From an uncultured Ectothiorhodospiraceae bacterium (GTDB taxonomy: Bacteria > Pseudomonadota > Gammaproteobacteria > UBA9214): a stretch of DNA of 55,176 nt. Shown here piece by piece: positions 55,164 to 55,176 of the stretch; position 1 is the stretch's first letter; each line of letters opens with the position of its first letter. The translations under genes were made by a program, and so were the position numbers. The notes under the pieces were generated by a model that was given only the letters and a program-made list of their open reading frames with translations, did not search any database and had not been told where the DNA came from. The stretch lies in assembly GCA_947258515.1 (NCBI GenBank), contig CAMYIO010000019.1, forward strand, positions 1 through 55,176, read 5' to 3'.

Positions 55164-55176
55164 TGCCCCCCCCCGC

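Overview
The window is a gammaproteobacterial chromosome segment of moderate GC content. Gene order supports this: def-fmt-rsmB next to lysM/dprA/smg/topA, then rsmB-DUF4390-ntrY-ntrX-trkA-trkH, and a his operon running into tatABC. A rhodanese plus DsrE2 pair and a Gly/Tyr-rich sulfur-globule-type envelope protein suggest a sulfur oxidiser of the Chromatiales type. That lifestyle is an inference; no sox or core dsr genes are present.

Positions 1-23,750 are mostly conserved housekeeping genes: prlC (cut by the window start), a gamma carbonic anhydrase-like protein, aroE-hemB, a bile-acid/Na symporter family protein, hemF-tsaC, topA-smg-dprA-lysM, def-fmt-rsmB-DUF4390, an NtrYX-like two-component pair and the Trk potassium system. 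trkH carries a deletion/frameshift near its 5' end. A 160-bp MITE-like hairpin lies exactly between trkH and an LPLAT acyltransferase gene, in a CTAG that holds both stop codons.

Positions 23,750-34,940 hold the rhodanese and DsrE2 genes, pip-dtd, hisBHAFIE, tatABC and a PAS-GGDEF-EAL protein.

Positions 34,940-55,176 are accessory. They contain a truncated choice-of-anchor-U/CTERM relic; two very small membrane-protein ORFs, one with an almost ideal class II FNR-type promoter; and a MerR regulator followed by a compact operon of a ParA ATPase fused to a glycogen-binding (CBM48-like) domain and two unknown proteins. Next come a LolA-like/beta-barrel/RND operon in which the RND protein has two N-terminal cyclic-nucleotide-binding domains, an orphan CpaF/TadA ATPase beside a decayed tRNA-Val, the sulfur-globule-like protein, a voltage-gated K+ channel with a zinc-ribbon tail, and a frameshifted CNB-CNB-rhodanese gene. 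The segment ends with a flavodoxin-like reductase between two repeats that abut tRNA 3' ends.

The best candidate for an undescribed system is the MerR / ParA-CBM48 / MinD-like / unknown operon (38,458-41,277). The FNR-driven 29-aa mini-protein and the CNB-gated lipid-RND-like operon come next.
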